This document shows positions 13,542-22,658 of a stretch of 24,439 nucleotides of DNA, one piece after another; within the stretch, counting starts at the first letter, position 1, and each line of letters starts with the position of its first letter. The stretch lies in assembly GCA_900539145.1 (NCBI GenBank), contig UQAX01000041.1, positions 1-24,439 of the forward strand, read 5' to 3'. A program made the position numbers and the translations under genes. The notes under the pieces were generated by a model, which was not told where the DNA came from, did no database searches, and was given only the letters and a program-made list of their open reading frames with translations. This DNA is from an uncultured Blautia sp. Lineage in GTDB: Bacteria > Bacillota > Clostridia > Lachnospirales > Lachnospiraceae.

Positions 13542-16500
13542 TTATAATTCTTCTATGGAAATTTTACTGCCCCCTTCTCCTGCTTTTGCAGGCTCAATGA
13601 GAAGATGAACAGGGATACGGTTTTTAATTTCCTCTACGTGGGTAATCACACCGACGCTGCGCTTTTTATTTCTTATTTTTTCCAGAGCCTCCATTACGAC
13701 CTCCAGACAGTTTTCATCTAAAGTCCCAAAGCCTTCATCTAAGAAAAACAGCTCCAATGGGGCTGCTCCCTTCATCTGAATTTGGGAAGATAAAGCAAGG
13801 GCAAGAGCCAAAGAAGCCATAAAGGTCTCTCCTCCGGACAGGGTGGAGGCAGGTCGTGACGCACCGCCGTTTTTGTAATCACGGATAATAAAAGCGGTAT
13901 TTTCATCAATCTCCAGTCCATAAGTATTGCCTGTCATTTCTTTTAAGCCGGCATCGGCTTCTCGTGCAATATGCTCTAGGTAATAACGGGAAATATATTC
14001 CACAAAACGCTTTCCTCGAAATAGTCCTTCCAGTTCAGAGAGAATGTCCAGCTTATGGTGAATTTTTTCCAGAAGGACACAGACCTTTTCTTTTTCCTTC
14101 CATGCTGTTTTCATCTGTTCCAGCTCTTTTCGCACTGCACCAAAGCTTTTGTTTTCCTCGGTTGTTTCGGTTTCCAGTGTCTGTACTTCTTTTTCCAGCA
14201 GAGCAAATTCCCCTTGCTCCATACGCTTGCTTTTGAGCTTTTTCTTAATTTGCAAAAGCTGTTCCTGTACACGGATTTTTTCCTTTTGGAAATTTTCAAG
14301 CTTTTCTCTCATCTGAGACAATTTTTGTTCTTCCGTATGATATTTTGCAATGTAAATTTCTTCTGTAACAGAACAGCTTTTCATTTTTTCTTGTAAAAGT
14401 GCATATTTTTGTATGCTGTCTTTTTGGGAAGCTTCTGCAAGCGCCTTTACGGCAGCTAATTGTCGGGCAGCTTCTTGTTCTTCTGTGGATGCTTGCTCAA
14501 AAAGAGCTTTTGAAGTTTCATATTGTTTCTCTAAGGCAGCAATAAACGCTTCGGTTTCTTTTAATTTTTCTACAATATTTTCTTCTGTTTGAGCTTTTTC
14601 TAAAATATTTTCTTTGATTTCCAGCAGCTTTTCTTCTGCTTGCTTTTGCAGAAAGGATGCTTCTGTCTGTTGGGCTTTTAGCTCCTGGATGATGCCCTCT
14701 CCTTTTTCCCGATTTTTTATGCGGGCATCCAATTTTTGCTCTAAGGTTTCCAGCAGCTTTTGCAGTTCTTCTCTTTTTCTGTTCTTTTTCTGTAAAGCTT
14801 CATAAGCGATTTGAAAATCTTCAACCATTGCTGATTGTTTTTGTATTTCCAGTTCTTTTTCTTTTTGAAGAATTTCTTTATTTTCTGCTTCCCATTCCTG
14901 TTTTCTCTCTGTGTAACGTTTTTGCAGCCCATTGATTTCAGTTTCTTTTTTTGCCGCTTCTGTTTGGAGCTTTTGCAGTTCTTCGGTAAGTTTGGGACTG
15001 ATTGGAAGATTTTCAAAAGTTACCTGCTGCTCCTGCTGCAACTGTGTCCTTAAGCCTGCAAGGGTTTCATGAATAGCTTGTATTTCTTCTTCCAAGGCTT
15101 CCTTTTGTTTTTGCAATGCCTGAATATCTTCTTTTTGCCGGAGTGTTTGTGGCTTTTCATGATGAATGCTTCCGCATACAGGACAGGGCATGCCATCTTC
15201 CAAAGAAGCTGCCAGAATAGCAGCCACATTTTCCATATAAAGCTGTTCCTGCGCTTCTTTTTTTCGCTGTATTTCTATTTGGCTTGCCTGAGCTTTTTCT
15301 ATTTCCGCAGATAATTTTGCACATTTCTTTTTTTGATTTTTCCAAGCATTTTGAAGATATTCTGCTTTCTCTGCTTCTTTTTCTTTTAAACGCTGTAACA
15401 GTTCTTGCTTTTCTCTTTCTTTGTTACGGATATTTTTTATATCTTCTTTAAGCCCTTCTTCTAGGGCTGCTCTTCGGCATTTTTGTTGGTTTAAATTTTC
15501 AGTTTTTTGAAAACCGTCCATAATTATCTGCTGAATTTCTGCCGATATTGTCGTTTTTACAATTTCCTGCTGCATAGCGGTTTTCTGTAATTTTCTTGCG
15601 TCAATATCCTGTACTAAAGTTTTCATTTTTTCCTGTGCATCCAGCAGCTTTTCTGTTATTTCTTCCCTGTTCTTTTTCTGCGTATGGAAACGGTTTTTCT
15701 GTATATCTCGTTCTTCTGCAAGCTTTACTGCCTCCAAAAGATTGTTTCGCATCTGCTCAAGGACAGGCTTTTGCTCTTGTTTTCGTTCTTCTGCTTTTTG
15801 AAGCTCTAGCTGTGTAGAGATAAATGACTTTCTTTTTTCTGTCCAAAGTTCTGTAAGAGCGGCAGCTTTTTGCGTGTGGCTTTTTTCTTTGGCAATACTT
15901 TCCTGATAGTCGGAGAAATAAGGGAATATTGCATTGGCAATTTCTGCTTTTTTCAAATTTTCCTGTAAAGCAGCGATATCATCCTGCTCTTTTGTAAGGG
16001 AATTTTCCTTTTCGCAGACCGCATCATATTCTTTCCACAATAAAATTTGCCCTTTGCTGTCCTCCAGATTTTTCCGCATTTTTTTCAAGGCTGCTTCTTT
16101 TTTTGCCAGATTTTTTTCTAATTCTGTTTCTTTTTGTTCCAAAGCTTGAATTGCCTCTGTTGTAACAGCTTCATAACGGGAAAGAGCACCCTCCTGTTCT
16201 CTGCGTTTTCCTTCCCACTGCCCCGCCTGTTCTTTTACCAGAAAAGCCAGTCGTTCGCCGTATTTTTCCAAATGAAAAAGCCGTTCCAGCATTTTATTTC
16301 TTTCCATGCCTTCCAGCTTTAAAAACTCAGAAAATTTTCCCTGAGGCAGCACAACGGTACGGAAAAAATCATCTTTGGAAAGTCCCAGAATTTCCTGACA
16401 TTTGGCGTTTACCGTTCCCACACGGTCTGCTAAAATCACAGGTTCTTCTTCGGTAATATCCGCAAATTTTGCGCTGTCACTGCGAATACCGCCGTCTTTT

Positions 16501-16787
16501 GTTCTTTTAAAGCTTCGGGCTACCAGATATTTATGCTGCTGCTTTTCCTGTATGGAAAAAATATATTCTACAAAAGCTTTGTCCGTATTTACGTTAATGT
16601 AATTGGTACTGTTTCTGGAAGTAGTGCCGTAAAGAGCCAGTGTCATACCGTCTAAAATACTGGTTTTGCCACTTCCCGTAGGACCGAAAATCCCAAAGAG
16701 TCCCTGAGAGGTCAGTTTCTCAAAATCGATTTCCTGAACCTCTAAAAAGCTATTTAATCCCTTCATTTTCATGGAAATCGGCTTCAT
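13542..16787 (-). CDS. sbcC: SbcC, ATPase subunit of the SbcCD nuclease
   Basis: 1081 residues, normal for the family. With SbcD it cleaves DNA hairpins and protein-blocked ends (Rad50/Mre11 relatives). Walker A is GPTGSGKTS (35-43). Long coiled coils flank a zinc hook C535-P-V-C538 (MPCPVCGSIHH). The C-terminal ABC signature is TLSGGETFMASLALALALS, with Walker B LELFFLDEGFGTLDE and a D-loop. The ATG has AGGAGG 6 nt upstream and lies 38 nt inside the end of sbcD. Large lysine/glutamate-rich coils cause many spurious antisense open frames here; none has credible signals. Confidence 0.97.
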   Translation of the reverse strand: MKPISMKMKGLNSFLEVQEIDFEKLTSQGLFGIFGPTGSGKTSILDGMTLALYGTTSRNSTNYINVNTDKAFVEYIFSIQEKQQHKYLVARSFKRTKDGGIRSDSAKFADITEEEPVILADRVGTVNAKCQEILGLSKDDFFRTVVLPQGKFSEFLKLEGMERNKMLERLFHLEKYGERLAFLVKEQAGQWEGKRREQEGALSRYEAVTTEAIQALEQKETELEKNLAKKEAALKKMRKNLEDSKGQILLWKEYDAVCEKENSLTKEQDDIAALQENLKKAEIANAIFPYFSDYQESIAKEKSHTQKAAALTELWTEKRKSFISTQLELQKAEERKQEQKPVLEQMRNNLLEAVKLAEERDIQKNRFHTQKKNREEITEKLLDAQEKMKTLVQDIDARKLQKTAMQQEIVKTTISAEIQQIIMDGFQKTENLNQQKCRRAALEEGLKEDIKNIRNKEREKQELLQRLKEKEAEKAEYLQNAWKNQKKKCAKLSAEIEKAQASQIEIQRKKEAQEQLYMENVAAILAASLEDGMPCPVCGSIHHEKPQTLRQKEDIQALQKQKEALEEEIQAIHETLAGLRTQLQQEQQVTFENLPISPKLTEELQKLQTEAAKKETEINGLQKRYTERKQEWEAENKEILQKEKELEIQKQSAMVEDFQIAYEALQKKNRKREELQKLLETLEQKLDARIKNREKGEGIIQELKAQQTEASFLQKQAEEKLLEIKENILEKAQTEENIVEKLKETEAFIAALEKQYETSKALFEQASTEEQEAARQLAAVKALAEASQKDSIQKYALLQEKMKSCSVTEEIYIAKYHTEEQKLSQMREKLENFQKEKIRVQEQLLQIKKKLKSKRMEQGEFALLEKEVQTLETETTEENKSFGAVRKELEQMKTAWKEKEKVCVLLEKIHHKLDILSELEGLFRGKRFVEYISRYYLEHIAREADAGLKEMTGNTYGLEIDENTAFIIRDYKNGGASRPASTLSGGETFMASLALALALSSQIQMKGAAPLELFFLDEGFGTLDENCLEVVMEALEKIRNKKRSVGVITHVEEIKNRIPVHLLIEPAKAGEGGSKISIEEL

Positions 16788-17991
16788 TTTCGTCCTCCTT
16801 TGTCAAAATTTCCTGTAAGGTTTCTACGATTTCATCTTCCGGTAAAATACCTTTCTTTTCCTGATAATAATCCAGAAACAGCTCTAAGAAGCTTTTTTCC
16901 GTAAAAATAGTTCCTGTTTTTTGCGTTTCTGTTTCGGGAAAAACAGGAATAACTTCTAAAATATCTTCTTTCCTGCTTTTTAATTCCTTTAATTGTTCTT
17001 CCCGAATGTAAGTATCTGTGTAAATTTGCAGATATACATAACAGGGGCGATTTTGGTTCTCCTCACATTTTTTTAACGCTTCGTCATAGCTTTTACAAAT
17101 CCACTTTTCAATAGGCTTTGGATTGTCAAAATAAAAGTCCTCTACCACAGCTTCTTTTTGCGGATGCAAAGTGACCAAGGAACATTGCTTTGCAATGACG
17201 GTTTCCTGCAAGCGATAAGGCAGAGGGGAACCGCTGTATCGAATTTTGCCGTGGCTTCCCACTACCTTTTGCGGTCTGTGTACGTGCCCTAAAGCTACAT
17301 ACTGCGCTTTTTGGGGAAAGATTTCCGGTGGCAGCAAATAGCTATTTCCCAGCATCATTCCCTGTTCAGAGCCGTCTTTTTTGCAGCCCAGTGTAAAAAC
17401 ATGGCTCATCAGTATATTTATGGTGTTATCCTCATATCGGCTTGCTTTCTTTTGGAACAATTCGCCTATTTTTGCTGCGTAATCTGCTGCCCGTTTCTCA
17501 TCACTGTCTTCTTCCCGATATAAAACCTCATTTAGTGTTTTTTCACTGACATAGGGAACACAAACAAAAACGGCTTTCTCTCCTTTATGGGAAAAGGAAA
17601 ATACGCCTTCCTCTAAAGACTCTATTTCAAAATTCCCGTATTTACCGGAAGGGATTTTTGTTTTCGGTGTTCCGTAAATGATAATACCGTGCTCTCTGGC
17701 AAGAGGAACAATGGCTTCCAGACGGGAGGGCTGGTCATGGTTTCCTGCAATTAAAATAACCAGACGCTGTCCCTGTCTACTCAATTCTTTTAAGGTATGG
17801 TATAAGAGCATCTCTGCTCCGGCAGAAGGATGCCCGTTGTCAAACACATCTCCGGCAATACAAACAACATCTGCATCTGTTTTGTCTGCAATGGAAACAA
17901 ACTGCTCTAAAACAATCCGTTGTTCCTCCAGCCTGCTTTTTCCTTCCAGAAGTTTTCCGATATGCCAGTCTGCGGTGTGTAATATTTTCAT
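16750..17991 (-). CDS. sbcD: SbcD, nuclease subunit of SbcCD
   Basis: 413 residues with the calcineurin-like phosphoesterase motifs in order: HTADWHIG (D8, H10), CIAGDVFDNG, ILIAGNHDQPSR, MSHVFTLG and ALGHVHRPQ. This is the Mre11-type two-metal active site for 3'-5' exonuclease and endonuclease activity. The C-terminal SbcD domain is complete. The gene is first in the leftward run and divergent from lgt. The leader carries GTTAGAATAAGAA, a plausible -10 (TAGAAT), but no good -35. It overlaps sbcC by 38 nt, as expected for subunits of one complex. Confidence 0.96.
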   Translation of the reverse strand: MKILHTADWHIGKLLEGKSRLEEQRIVLEQFVSIADKTDADVVCIAGDVFDNGHPSAGAEMLLYHTLKELSRQGQRLVILIAGNHDQPSRLEAIVPLAREHGIIIYGTPKTKIPSGKYGNFEIESLEEGVFSFSHKGEKAVFVCVPYVSEKTLNEVLYREEDSDEKRAADYAAKIGELFQKKASRYEDNTINILMSHVFTLGCKKDGSEQGMMLGNSYLLPPEIFPQKAQYVALGHVHRPQKVVGSHGKIRYSGSPLPYRLQETVIAKQCSLVTLHPQKEAVVEDFYFDNPKPIEKWICKSYDEALKKCEENQNRPCYVYLQIYTDTYIREEQLKELKSRKEDILEVIPVFPETETQKTGTIFTEKSFLELFLDYYQEKKGILPEDEIVETLQEILTKEDENEADFHENEGIK

Positions 17992-18086
17992 AAAATAAAC
18001 CTGCTGCTTTCTATCTAATCTTCTTTTCTTATTCTAACATTTGCCGGAAAGGAAAAAAAGAGAATAATGATTTTTTTCAAAAAAGA

Positions 18087-18095
18087 TGTTATAAT
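18087..18095 (+). promoter_or_regulatory. Extended -10 promoter of lgt
   Basis: TGTTATAAT is an extended -10 (TGn plus perfect TATAAT). The -35 region is weak, as is common with extended -10 promoters. The predicted transcript starts around 18102, 37 nt before the lgt ATG. Confidence 0.6.
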
Positions 18096-18138
18096 GGTAA
18101 AGCGAATGAAAATTGAGATAAGAAAGTGAGATGCAAAA

Positions 18139-18912
18139 ATGAAAAATGATTTATTTTCCATAGGACCTTTGACCATACACAGCTATGGCTTAATGATTGC
18201 TTTAGGTATTTTAGTCTGTGTTTTCATGGGCATGTATCGTGCAAGAAAATACGGCTATAAAGACGAGGCTGTTCTGGACATTGCTATTTTCGGTATTTTA
18301 AGCGGATTTGTGGGAGCAAAGCTTTTATATGTTTTTGTAGAATTTGACCGTTTTCTGGAAAATCCTATGGATGTGCTGGGCTCAGAAGGATTTGTAGTTT
18401 ACGGAGGTATTATTGTAGGGGCTTTGGCAGGTGTACTTTACTGCCGTATAAAGAAACTGCCTTGCTGGGAATACTTTGATTTATTAGCCCCTTCCATTGC
18501 TGTGGCACAGGGCTTTGGTCGAATTGGCTGCTTTCTCGCAGGCTGCTGTTACGGCAGACCCACAGATGCCTTTTGGGGCGTAACCTTTCCGGAAGGAAGC
18601 TTTGCACCGGCAGGCGTACCCTTAATTCCCACACAGCTGATTTCTTCTGTCGGAGATTTTGCCATTGCAGGCATTCTGCTTTTCTACAACAAGCGCAATA
18701 AAAAAGCGGGCAATGTGGGTATTCTCTATATGCTGCTTTATGGAATTGGCAGATTTTTGGTAGAATGTTTAAGGAGTGATGACAGAGGAACTGTTGGAAT
18801 GCTTTCCACCTCACAGTTTATTTCTATTGGCATTGTGCTATTGGCGATTGTGCTGTTTTTCAGACATAAGCTTTTTAAAGGTACAAAAAAAGAAGAAAGC
18901 GAAGAAGTATAA
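18139..18912 (+). CDS. lgt: Prolipoprotein diacylglyceryl transferase
   Basis: Transfers diacylglycerol from phosphatidylglycerol to the lipobox cysteine of prolipoproteins at the membrane. 257 residues, about seven membrane helices. Conserved elements: HSYGLMIALGI near the N-terminus, VVYGGIIVGALAG, the Lgt signature GFGRIGCFLAGCCYGRPTD, and GRFLVECLRSDDRG near the C-terminus. AAAGTGAG precedes the ATG by 8 nt; an earlier ATG at 18131 meets a stop at once. It is monocistronic, with its own promoter and terminator. Confidence 0.96.
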   Translation: MKNDLFSIGPLTIHSYGLMIALGILVCVFMGMYRARKYGYKDEAVLDIAIFGILSGFVGAKLLYVFVEFDRFLENPMDVLGSEGFVVYGGIIVGALAGVLYCRIKKLPCWEYFDLLAPSIAVAQGFGRIGCFLAGCCYGRPTDAFWGVTFPEGSFAPAGVPLIPTQLISSVGDFAIAGILLFYNKRNKKAGNVGILYMLLYGIGRFLVECLRSDDRGTVGMLSTSQFISIGIVLLAIVLFFRHKLFKGTKKEESEEV

Positions 18913-18918
18913 AATGAT

Positions 18919-18965
18919 AAAAAGCGGGAGATAAATCGAAACGTTCGGTCTGTCTCCTGCTTTTT
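18919..18965. terminator. Bidirectional terminator between lgt and the YkgJ-type gene
   Basis: AAAAAGCGGGAGA (18919-18931) pairs with TCTCCTGCTTTTT (18953-18965) with one G-U pair. An inner CGAA/TTCG hairpin occupies the loop. Runs of A and T on the two sides allow termination in both directions. Confidence 0.8.
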
Positions 18966-18973
18966 CTTTTCAT

Positions 18974-19633
18974 CTAAAATCTTTTTTTCATTTCTTCCAA
19001 TCTAAAATAAAACTGCGTATAAAAATCCTGCTCTGTTTCGTAGGGCATCAGATAGAACAGCTGTAAAAGCTGAACGGAAAATTGTTTAGACAAGGCTTCA
19101 TCTTGTGCGCCTTCTAAACGCTCCTGCATTTGCTTTAAGAAATAATGCCAGTCTTTGACAAAAGTCTCATATTTACGAATATCTCCTATTCCAAGCCATT
19201 TCTGGATTTTCACCTTTGTCTTTGGTTCTTGAGGACATTCCTTTGTCTGAAGGAAATATTGAAAATCATTGTCTTCATAAATTCTTCCAAGAGGAAACAT
19301 ACGGCAAAAACCCGGGCGAAATCCGTGAATAGAACATCTTCCCTGTTCATTTAAAAAGCTGCATGCTTCTTCTTTTCCGGTCATTTTCAGATTAGGAAGA
19401 ATAATTCCTTCTGCTACCTGTAACTCTACGGCATAGGATAACAATTTTTCAAAACTCTGTTTTAAATTCTTACACAAAAGATACACATCATAAGGATCTA
19501 AAACAATGGAATGCCCCATACCCTGACAACATTTTGAACAGCCTTTACAATCATTACATCCGGCTTTTACCATATCCTTATGTCCATATCGCTTTCCATC
19601 AGAAATTTCAGATAAATCAAGCTCTCTTATCAT
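18974..19633 (-). CDS. YkgJ-family cysteine-cluster protein
   Basis: 219 residues. The N-terminal CxxCxxCxxCC cluster is CNDCKGCSKCC (C26, C29, C32, C35, C36). Further cysteines lie in EEACSFLNEQGRCSIHGFRPGFCRMFPLG, the PF03692 (YkgJ) pattern of a predicted Zn- or Fe-S-binding protein. Its function is not known; related proteins have been linked to flagellin methylation or metal handling. The ATG has GAGGAAAG upstream and overlaps the helicase gene by 17 nt, so translation is coupled and the two are one operon. Confidence 0.85.
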   Translation of the reverse strand: MIRELDLSEISDGKRYGHKDMVKAGCNDCKGCSKCCQGMGHSIVLDPYDVYLLCKNLKQSFEKLLSYAVELQVAEGIILPNLKMTGKEEACSFLNEQGRCSIHGFRPGFCRMFPLGRIYEDNDFQYFLQTKECPQEPKTKVKIQKWLGIGDIRKYETFVKDWHYFLKQMQERLEGAQDEALSKQFSVQLLQLFYLMPYETEQDFYTQFYFRLEEMKKRF

Positions 19634-21665
19634 GGCTTTCCTCCTCTAATTGGTACATATACAGCTCGTGCAGCGCTCTGGTGGCACAGATATACCTTGC
19701 CTGTTTCAGAAGAGGCGTATTTCTTTTTTCGGAAATTCCAAACACCTGATCAAATTCCAAACCTTTTGCCAGATAAAAAGTCGTGACGGTAAGTCCTTTT
19801 TGAAATACAGAGCTGTCTTTATCAATATAAAAAGTCTGAGGAAATTTTTCTTTTAAATACTGATAGGCAAAGACAGCCTCTTCCTCTGTGGTGGTAATCA
19901 CTGCCGCAGTTTCATATTCGTTTTCCTGAAGCTTTAAATTCTTCAAGGCTTCCTCCAACATCTCTGTCAGAGCAGAAAATGTCTTTTCTTCTACCGGTTT
20001 TCCGTGGCGTTCAAACAATTCTACACCTTGTACATCGGTAATTTCGTTGGCATAAGATGCAATTTCCACGGTATTGCGGTAGCTTTTATTCATGTAAATT
20101 ACACGTATCTGTTTTCCGTAAATTTCCGGCAAAAATTCTAATACATCCTGTACTTCTGCTTCCATGGTCTGCGCCTTGTCTCCTAAAATTGTCATGGGAC
20201 AATGAAACAGTTCTTTTAAAATAATGTACTGCAAATACGAATAATCCTGCATTTCATCAATTACCAGATGTTTTACGGTCTTTTGCTGTGTGACAGAAAA
20301 CAGACGATATTTGAAGTAAAGCATAGGATATACGTCCTCATAAGGTAGCAGTCGTTTTTCATAAGAACAATGAGGCAGAGCTTTTAATCCTGTGCGCTTT
20401 AAAAAACGGCTATATAAAACGTACAAATCTTTTGTTTCATACATTTTCATGAATTTCCCATAGAGCATATCTCGTTCTTCTTCCAGTAAAGTACAGTCTT
20501 TTAAGGTTTCGTATTCGTCGATAAAATATTCCAGCACTGCTTCCATTCTGGAAAGCAGAGGAATATCCTGAAACTTGAAATAAAATAAATTTAAAATTTC
20601 CTGTTCTGTTTTTTCAAATCCTTTGTATTCCACGGTGCGGAAATTCATAAGCTCATCTTCCAACTCCAACAGAAAAGCTTCTGCTTCATCAAGAAATTCT
20701 TTTGACTGTTTCCAGCGCATCCGTTTTATCTGTTTTTTGTTTGCAAAAGCAAGCTCTCTTTCTATCTGGTGATAGCGGTCTTCACAGTCATAAACAAAGG
20801 ACTTTAACTCTTTATAAGCATACAAATCAAAGCTCATTTCCTGAATATTTTCCTCACCCAGCTCTGGAAGAATATGGGAAATATAATCAGAAAAAACGCT
20901 GTTGGGGGACAAAACCAGAATATTTGAGGATTTTAAATGCTCCCTGTCATGATACAAAAGATAAGCAATTCGATGAAGCGCCACAGAAGTCTTCCCACTT
21001 CCTGCTGCTCCCTGAATAACCATAATCTTATCTTTTGTGTTTCGGATAATAGCATTCTGTTCTTTCTGAATGGTTCGTACAATATTTTTAAGCTGTACAT
21101 CGCCATTGCTTCCTAATTCTGCTTTTAAAATATCATCATCAATTTTTACGTCACTTTCAAATTCATAAACCATTTTTCCACGGCGAATTTTGTACTGCCA
21201 TTTGGAAGTAATTTCTCCGTGTAAAACACCTGCCGGTGCAGTATAACAGGCAGCGCCTTTATCATAATCGTAAAATAAACCGCTTACAGGGGCTCTCCAG
21301 TCATAAATCAAAGGAACATGCCCTGTCTTTTCAGAAAAGTTTCCAATTCCGATATAAAACTGCTCCGGTTCATCTTCCCCCTCATAACAGAAATCAACTC
21401 TCCCGAAAAAAGGAGAGTCTATCATTTTTTCCAGACGCTGGCGGTAAATAAATTGTTCTTGATTAGCATTTACCTGCTGAAATAACGCCTGCTGGTTGTC
21501 AAAATTTTCGTATCCATATTGGTCCATCTCTGTATAATTATCCCAGTAATAGGTGTGCATACTTTCGATTTCCTTTTGCCCTTCCAAAAGTGCATGGTTG
21601 ACTTCTTGAATTTTATGTTTCAGTTTTTCGTTAATAAGCGTTAAAAATTCCGTTCCCTGACTCAT
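19617..21665 (-). CDS. HelD-like superfamily 1 (UvrD-type) helicase/ATPase
   Basis: 682 residues from the ATG at 21665 (MSQGTEFL), 7 nt after GGAG. The frame is open to 21731, but a promoter lies in that stretch. An N-terminal coiled-coil arm (EKLKHKIQEVNHALLEGQKE) is followed by Walker A GAAGSGKTS (219-227), Walker B HLVIDEMQDYSYLQY, motif III-like GDKAQTME, and the C-terminal helicase motif YLAKGLEFDQVFG with ATRALHELYMY. The N-terminal arm and absence of UvrD 1B/2B inserts match HelD, which in Firmicutes binds RNA polymerase and recycles stalled complexes. HelD against a DNA-repair UvrD relative is judged from layout only. Confidence 0.85.
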   Translation of the reverse strand: MSQGTEFLTLINEKLKHKIQEVNHALLEGQKEIESMHTYYWDNYTEMDQYGYENFDNQQALFQQVNANQEQFIYRQRLEKMIDSPFFGRVDFCYEGEDEPEQFYIGIGNFSEKTGHVPLIYDWRAPVSGLFYDYDKGAACYTAPAGVLHGEITSKWQYKIRRGKMVYEFESDVKIDDDILKAELGSNGDVQLKNIVRTIQKEQNAIIRNTKDKIMVIQGAAGSGKTSVALHRIAYLLYHDREHLKSSNILVLSPNSVFSDYISHILPELGEENIQEMSFDLYAYKELKSFVYDCEDRYHQIERELAFANKKQIKRMRWKQSKEFLDEAEAFLLELEDELMNFRTVEYKGFEKTEQEILNLFYFKFQDIPLLSRMEAVLEYFIDEYETLKDCTLLEEERDMLYGKFMKMYETKDLYVLYSRFLKRTGLKALPHCSYEKRLLPYEDVYPMLYFKYRLFSVTQQKTVKHLVIDEMQDYSYLQYIILKELFHCPMTILGDKAQTMEAEVQDVLEFLPEIYGKQIRVIYMNKSYRNTVEIASYANEITDVQGVELFERHGKPVEEKTFSALTEMLEEALKNLKLQENEYETAAVITTTEEEAVFAYQYLKEKFPQTFYIDKDSSVFQKGLTVTTFYLAKGLEFDQVFGISEKRNTPLLKQARYICATRALHELYMYQLEEESHDKRA

Positions 21666-21702
21666 AGATGTTCTCCATAATTTTAATTCTATTAAAGATA
21701 TC

Positions 21703-21731
21703 ATTATAGCATAGGATAAAGAATACGTCAT
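21703..21731 (-). promoter_or_regulatory. Promoter of the HelD-like gene
   Basis: Leftward ATGACG (21726-21731), a 17-bp spacer and TATAAT (21703-21708) with an extended TGC before it. Its position inside the upstream part of the open frame supports the start at 21665. Confidence 0.65.
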
Positions 21732-21748
21732 CTGTCTAGCGGGATTTT

Positions 21749-22078
21749 TTATAATTCATATTTTTCTCTCCGTTTAGCAGCTTCTCGATATACTTGTTCA
21801 TCTGTTCTTGCGGAAACAACTATAATTTTCATAACGTCTTCCGTTCGTTCCATTTTATATACCACCCGTATTCCCAAATCTCGAAATTTAATCTTTAAAA
21901 GATTTGTAAGATTTGCTCCATTTTTATTTCCTAATGGTTTTCCGTACCCACCTTCTTGGATTGGAAGCGGATTTTGGCTTACTTTCTGAATGCCTTTTAA
22001 TACTTGAAGGCTTGCAGAACGTTCCAGTTTTTTAATATCTTTTTTCGCTTCTTCCAAAAACTCTACACACCAAGTCAT
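21749..22078 (-). CDS. RelE/ParE-family toxin of a type II toxin-antitoxin pair
   Basis: 109 residues with the RelE/ParE fold pattern: an N-terminal strand and helix (CVEFLEEAKKDIKKLE), a middle region GGYGKPLGNKNGANLTNLLKIKF, then strands with LGIRVVYKMER and IIVVSARTDEQVYREA. Such toxins cleave mRNA on the ribosome (RelE) or poison gyrase (ParE); which one applies here cannot be told. Its ATG overlaps the antitoxin stop by 4 nt (ATGA), the normal antitoxin-first order. Confidence 0.87.
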   Translation of the reverse strand: MTWCVEFLEEAKKDIKKLERSASLQVLKGIQKVSQNPLPIQEGGYGKPLGNKNGANLTNLLKIKFRDLGIRVVYKMERTEDVMKIIVVSARTDEQVYREAAKRREKYEL

Positions 22079-22389
22079 TCGATATCTACATCCTCCAGTT
22101 TTTCTAATTCTTTGGCGTCAAAGCCCAGTTCTTTTATGACAGTTTCCATGGGAATTCCCGGTTTATCTCCATTTGCTTCTAAACGACTTGTCGCTTCTAA
22201 TAGTAAGGTGTAGTTTTCTTCAATTTCAGTTAGTCGTGTATATTCTTCAGGTGATAAAATAACAGCAGAAGGTTGATTATTTTTTAATACAAATAGCTCC
22301 TTTGTTTCCTTTAATCTGTTAAAAATCTTCGTTGCCTGTCCTTTATTAAATAAAGAAATTGGCACTAAGCAATCCATTACATTTGCCAT
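22075..22389 (-). CDS. Phd/YefM-like antitoxin
   Basis: 104 residues from the ATG at 22389, 8 nt after AGGGAGG; a GTG at 22398 lies inside the ribosome-binding site and is less likely. The N-terminal Phd/YefM-type DNA-binding part contains NRLKETKELFVLKNNQPSAV and ILSPEEYTRL. The acidic C-terminus (ELGFDAKELEKLEDVDIE) would neutralise the basic toxin. The product usually represses its own promoter alone and more strongly with toxin. It is first in a two-gene operon with its own strong promoter. Confidence 0.87.
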   Translation of the reverse strand: MANVMDCLVPISLFNKGQATKIFNRLKETKELFVLKNNQPSAVILSPEEYTRLTEIEENYTLLLEATSRLEANGDKPGIPMETVIKELGFDAKELEKLEDVDIE

Positions 22390-22418
22390 ATATGACACCT
22401 CCCTGTTTTCTTACTCTT

Positions 22419-22447
22419 ATTATATGTATTCTGTATTGAAATATCAA
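22419..22447 (-). promoter_or_regulatory. Consensus promoter of the toxin-antitoxin operon
   Basis: TTGATA (22442-22447), a 17-bp spacer and TATAAT (22419-22424), reading leftward; it lies 30 nt before the antitoxin ATG. Confidence 0.75.
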
Positions 22448-22583
22448 CAATAAATGAAAATTTATAGATATATTTTCATTACTTTATAAAATCTATATTA
22501 TATCGGCTTTCGAAAATATTGGGCTGTACCATGGAAGATTTAATGGAAAAATGATATTTATCACGCTGTATTTCTAAAAATGC

Positions 22584-22614
22584 TTGACTGTAAACCTTGT
22601 TTATACTATATGAT
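22584..22614 (+). promoter_or_regulatory. MerR-type promoter with operator dyad
   Basis: TTGACT (22584-22589) and TATGAT (22609-22614) are separated by 19 bp, the long spacer typical of MerR-controlled promoters. Within it, GTAAAC (22590-22595) and GTTTATAC (22599-22606) form an imperfect dyad. A 17-bp alternative -10 (TATATG) overlaps. This suggests autoregulation of the next gene. Confidence 0.55.
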
Positions 22615-22658
22615 AAGGACAGAAAGCAAGAAAAATTTGGAAAAGAGGCGCATATATT

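Noticed and set aside
13964..15345. Many rightward and leftward frames of 60-110 codons within sbcC
   Set aside because: Lys/Glu-rich coiled-coil codons give open antisense frames of Phe/Leu/Ser; no ribosome-binding sites and strong coding evidence for sbcC.
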